Assembly: GCA_003485885.1 (NCBI GenBank)
Contig: DNHM01000118.1
Location: 1,377 to 8,859 of the forward strand
Direction: 5' to 3'
Source of the DNA: Acidimicrobiaceae bacterium
GTDB taxonomy: Bacteria; Actinomycetota; Acidimicrobiia; Acidimicrobiales; UBA10347
Length of the DNA: 7,483 nucleotides
A program made the translations under genes and the position numbers. The notes beneath the pieces are model-generated. The model saw only the letters and a program-made list of their open reading frames with translations, was not told the DNA's origin and searched no databases. This document shows positions 6,760 to 7,483 of the stretch, one piece after another (position 1 is the first letter of the stretch; every line of letters begins with the position of its first letter).

Positions 6760-7483
6760 ATGACCAACTTCCCCCCTGCTGATAGCCCGGCCGAAGACCT
6801 GCCGGAACACACCGATGACCAGTCGCCCGTCGAGGATCTCATCGGCGTCCCTATCAACCCGACTGCCGACGTTGTCGACGCTGTCGAGGCCGTTCCTCTG
6901 GGTGTCGCCTCCGGCGATACCGCCACTGATGACCCCGTCCTTGATGACCCCGCCCCTGGTGATGGCGCTCCAGTGGTAGAACAGACAGGTGACGAGGTGG
7001 TACTTGCAGAGGCAAACACCAGTCTGCCTGATGATGGTGACACGGTGAACGCTGCACCTGACCCCACCGAAGCTGATGCTGAGCCAGGCCGTGACGGCCA
7101 TTATCCTCCTGACCAGAACCCCACTGACCAGGCAACAGGACCTCTGCCCGGCTCCACAGGCCAGTTGCCCCCGACACCGACAGGTCCGCCGGGGTATGGC
7201 CCCCAACCGCCGGTTCGGCGTATCTATAGGTCCCGCCATGACCGCAAGCTCGGTGGCGTGTCAGCAGGCATCGCCGAGTTCTTCCGAATCGACCCGACTA
7301 TCGTCCGGTTAGCCACGCTCGTTGCTGCGATTACCGGGATCGGGTTCCTCGTGTACATCGCCGCATGGTTCATTATTCCGCTCCGACCCGAGGGACTCGT
7401 CGAAGCTCCGCGCACCACACCGGTTGCCAGCGAACGAACATTGACGCTCACCTTCGGCATCGCTGCCCTCGCGTTGGCCTTCG
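6760..7483 (+). CDS. PspC-domain membrane protein with acidic disordered N-terminal tail, 3' end cut by window edge
   Basis: The frame is open from ATG 6760 to the right edge, giving 241 residues. Residues 1 to about 150 are rich in Asp, Glu, Pro, Thr and Gly with no hydrophobic core, and look disordered. They include a twofold 15-base repeat at 6928-6957 encoding DDPVL/DDPAP. A PspC domain follows: RSRHDRKLGGVSAGIAEFF (157-175), RIDPTIVRLATL (176-187) and a membrane segment ending YIAAWFIIP (199-207). Another hydrophobic segment begins near 227 and is cut. PspC proteins sit in the cytoplasmic membrane and take part in phage-shock and envelope stress responses; actinobacterial forms often carry several membrane helices and a C-terminal domain, not visible here. 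The ATG at 6752 gives only three codons, and no clear Shine-Dalgarno precedes 6760, so the start is moderately sure. It is divergent from the kinase-regulator pair, suggesting a shared regulon. Confidence 0.85.
   Translation, partial: MTNFPPADSPAEDLPEHTDDQSPVEDLIGVPINPTADVVDAVEAVPLGVASGDTATDDPVLDDPAPGDGAPVVEQTGDEVVLAEANTSLPDDGDTVNAAPDPTEADAEPGRDGHYPPDQNPTDQATGPLPGSTGQLPPTPTGPPGYGPQPPVRRIYRSRHDRKLGGVSAGIAEFFRIDPTIVRLATLVAAITGIGFLVYIAAWFIIPLRPEGLVEAPRTTPVASERTLTLTFGIAALALAF

Noticed and set aside
6709..7239. A 176-codon minus-strand open frame covering the divergent promoter and the start of the PspC gene
   Set aside because: It is antisense to the plus-strand frame that continues without a stop into a clear PspC domain. 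Its translation shows no family motif, and it would cover the divergent promoter region.

Overview
The window looks like a stretch of chromosome from a high-GC actinobacterium. The gene order alaS then ruvX, a PspC-domain sensor kinase next to a LuxR-type regulator, and weak or missing Shine-Dalgarno sequences all fit that phylum. An Acidimicrobiia-like lineage is a guess from overall appearance and is not proven. There are seven genes, packed with short gaps. No gap exceeds about 120 bases, and I see no tRNA, rRNA, CRISPR array, transposase or phage gene.

Left part (1-3153): two housekeeping genes on the minus strand, alaS (alanyl-tRNA synthetase, complete) followed by ruvX (RuvX/YqgF Holliday-junction resolvase family, running off the left edge). 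A 33-base near-perfect palindrome lies between them. The real alaS start is probably at 3063, which leaves a 90-base divergent gap to the next gene.

Middle (3154-4683): a plus-strand gene for a small endonuclease/exonuclease/phosphatase-family hydrolase converges on a minus-strand enoyl-CoA hydratase/isomerase-family gene. A second hairpin with the same GGGTCTGACCC core as the alaS-ruvX palindrome sits at their junction and supplies the hydrolase stop codon. The hydratase-family protein keeps one of the two usual catalytic glutamates; the other is Thr.

Right part (4720-7483): an envelope-stress type signalling locus. A membrane histidine kinase with an N-terminal PspC domain overlaps by one base a NarL/LuxR response regulator, both on the minus strand. 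Divergently transcribed is a second PspC-domain protein with a roughly 150-residue acidic, proline-rich N-terminal tail, cut by the right edge. The 118-base shared promoter region holds three copies of TCAGGG, two of them 11 bp apart, which are candidate sites for the regulator. The likely working model is that the kinase senses envelope or membrane stress through its PspC/transmembrane part, phosphorylates the regulator, and the regulator controls both divergent transcripts.

Nothing here is clearly a novel defence or mobile system. The most interesting items are the paired hairpin repeats and the divergent PspC signalling locus with its candidate operator.
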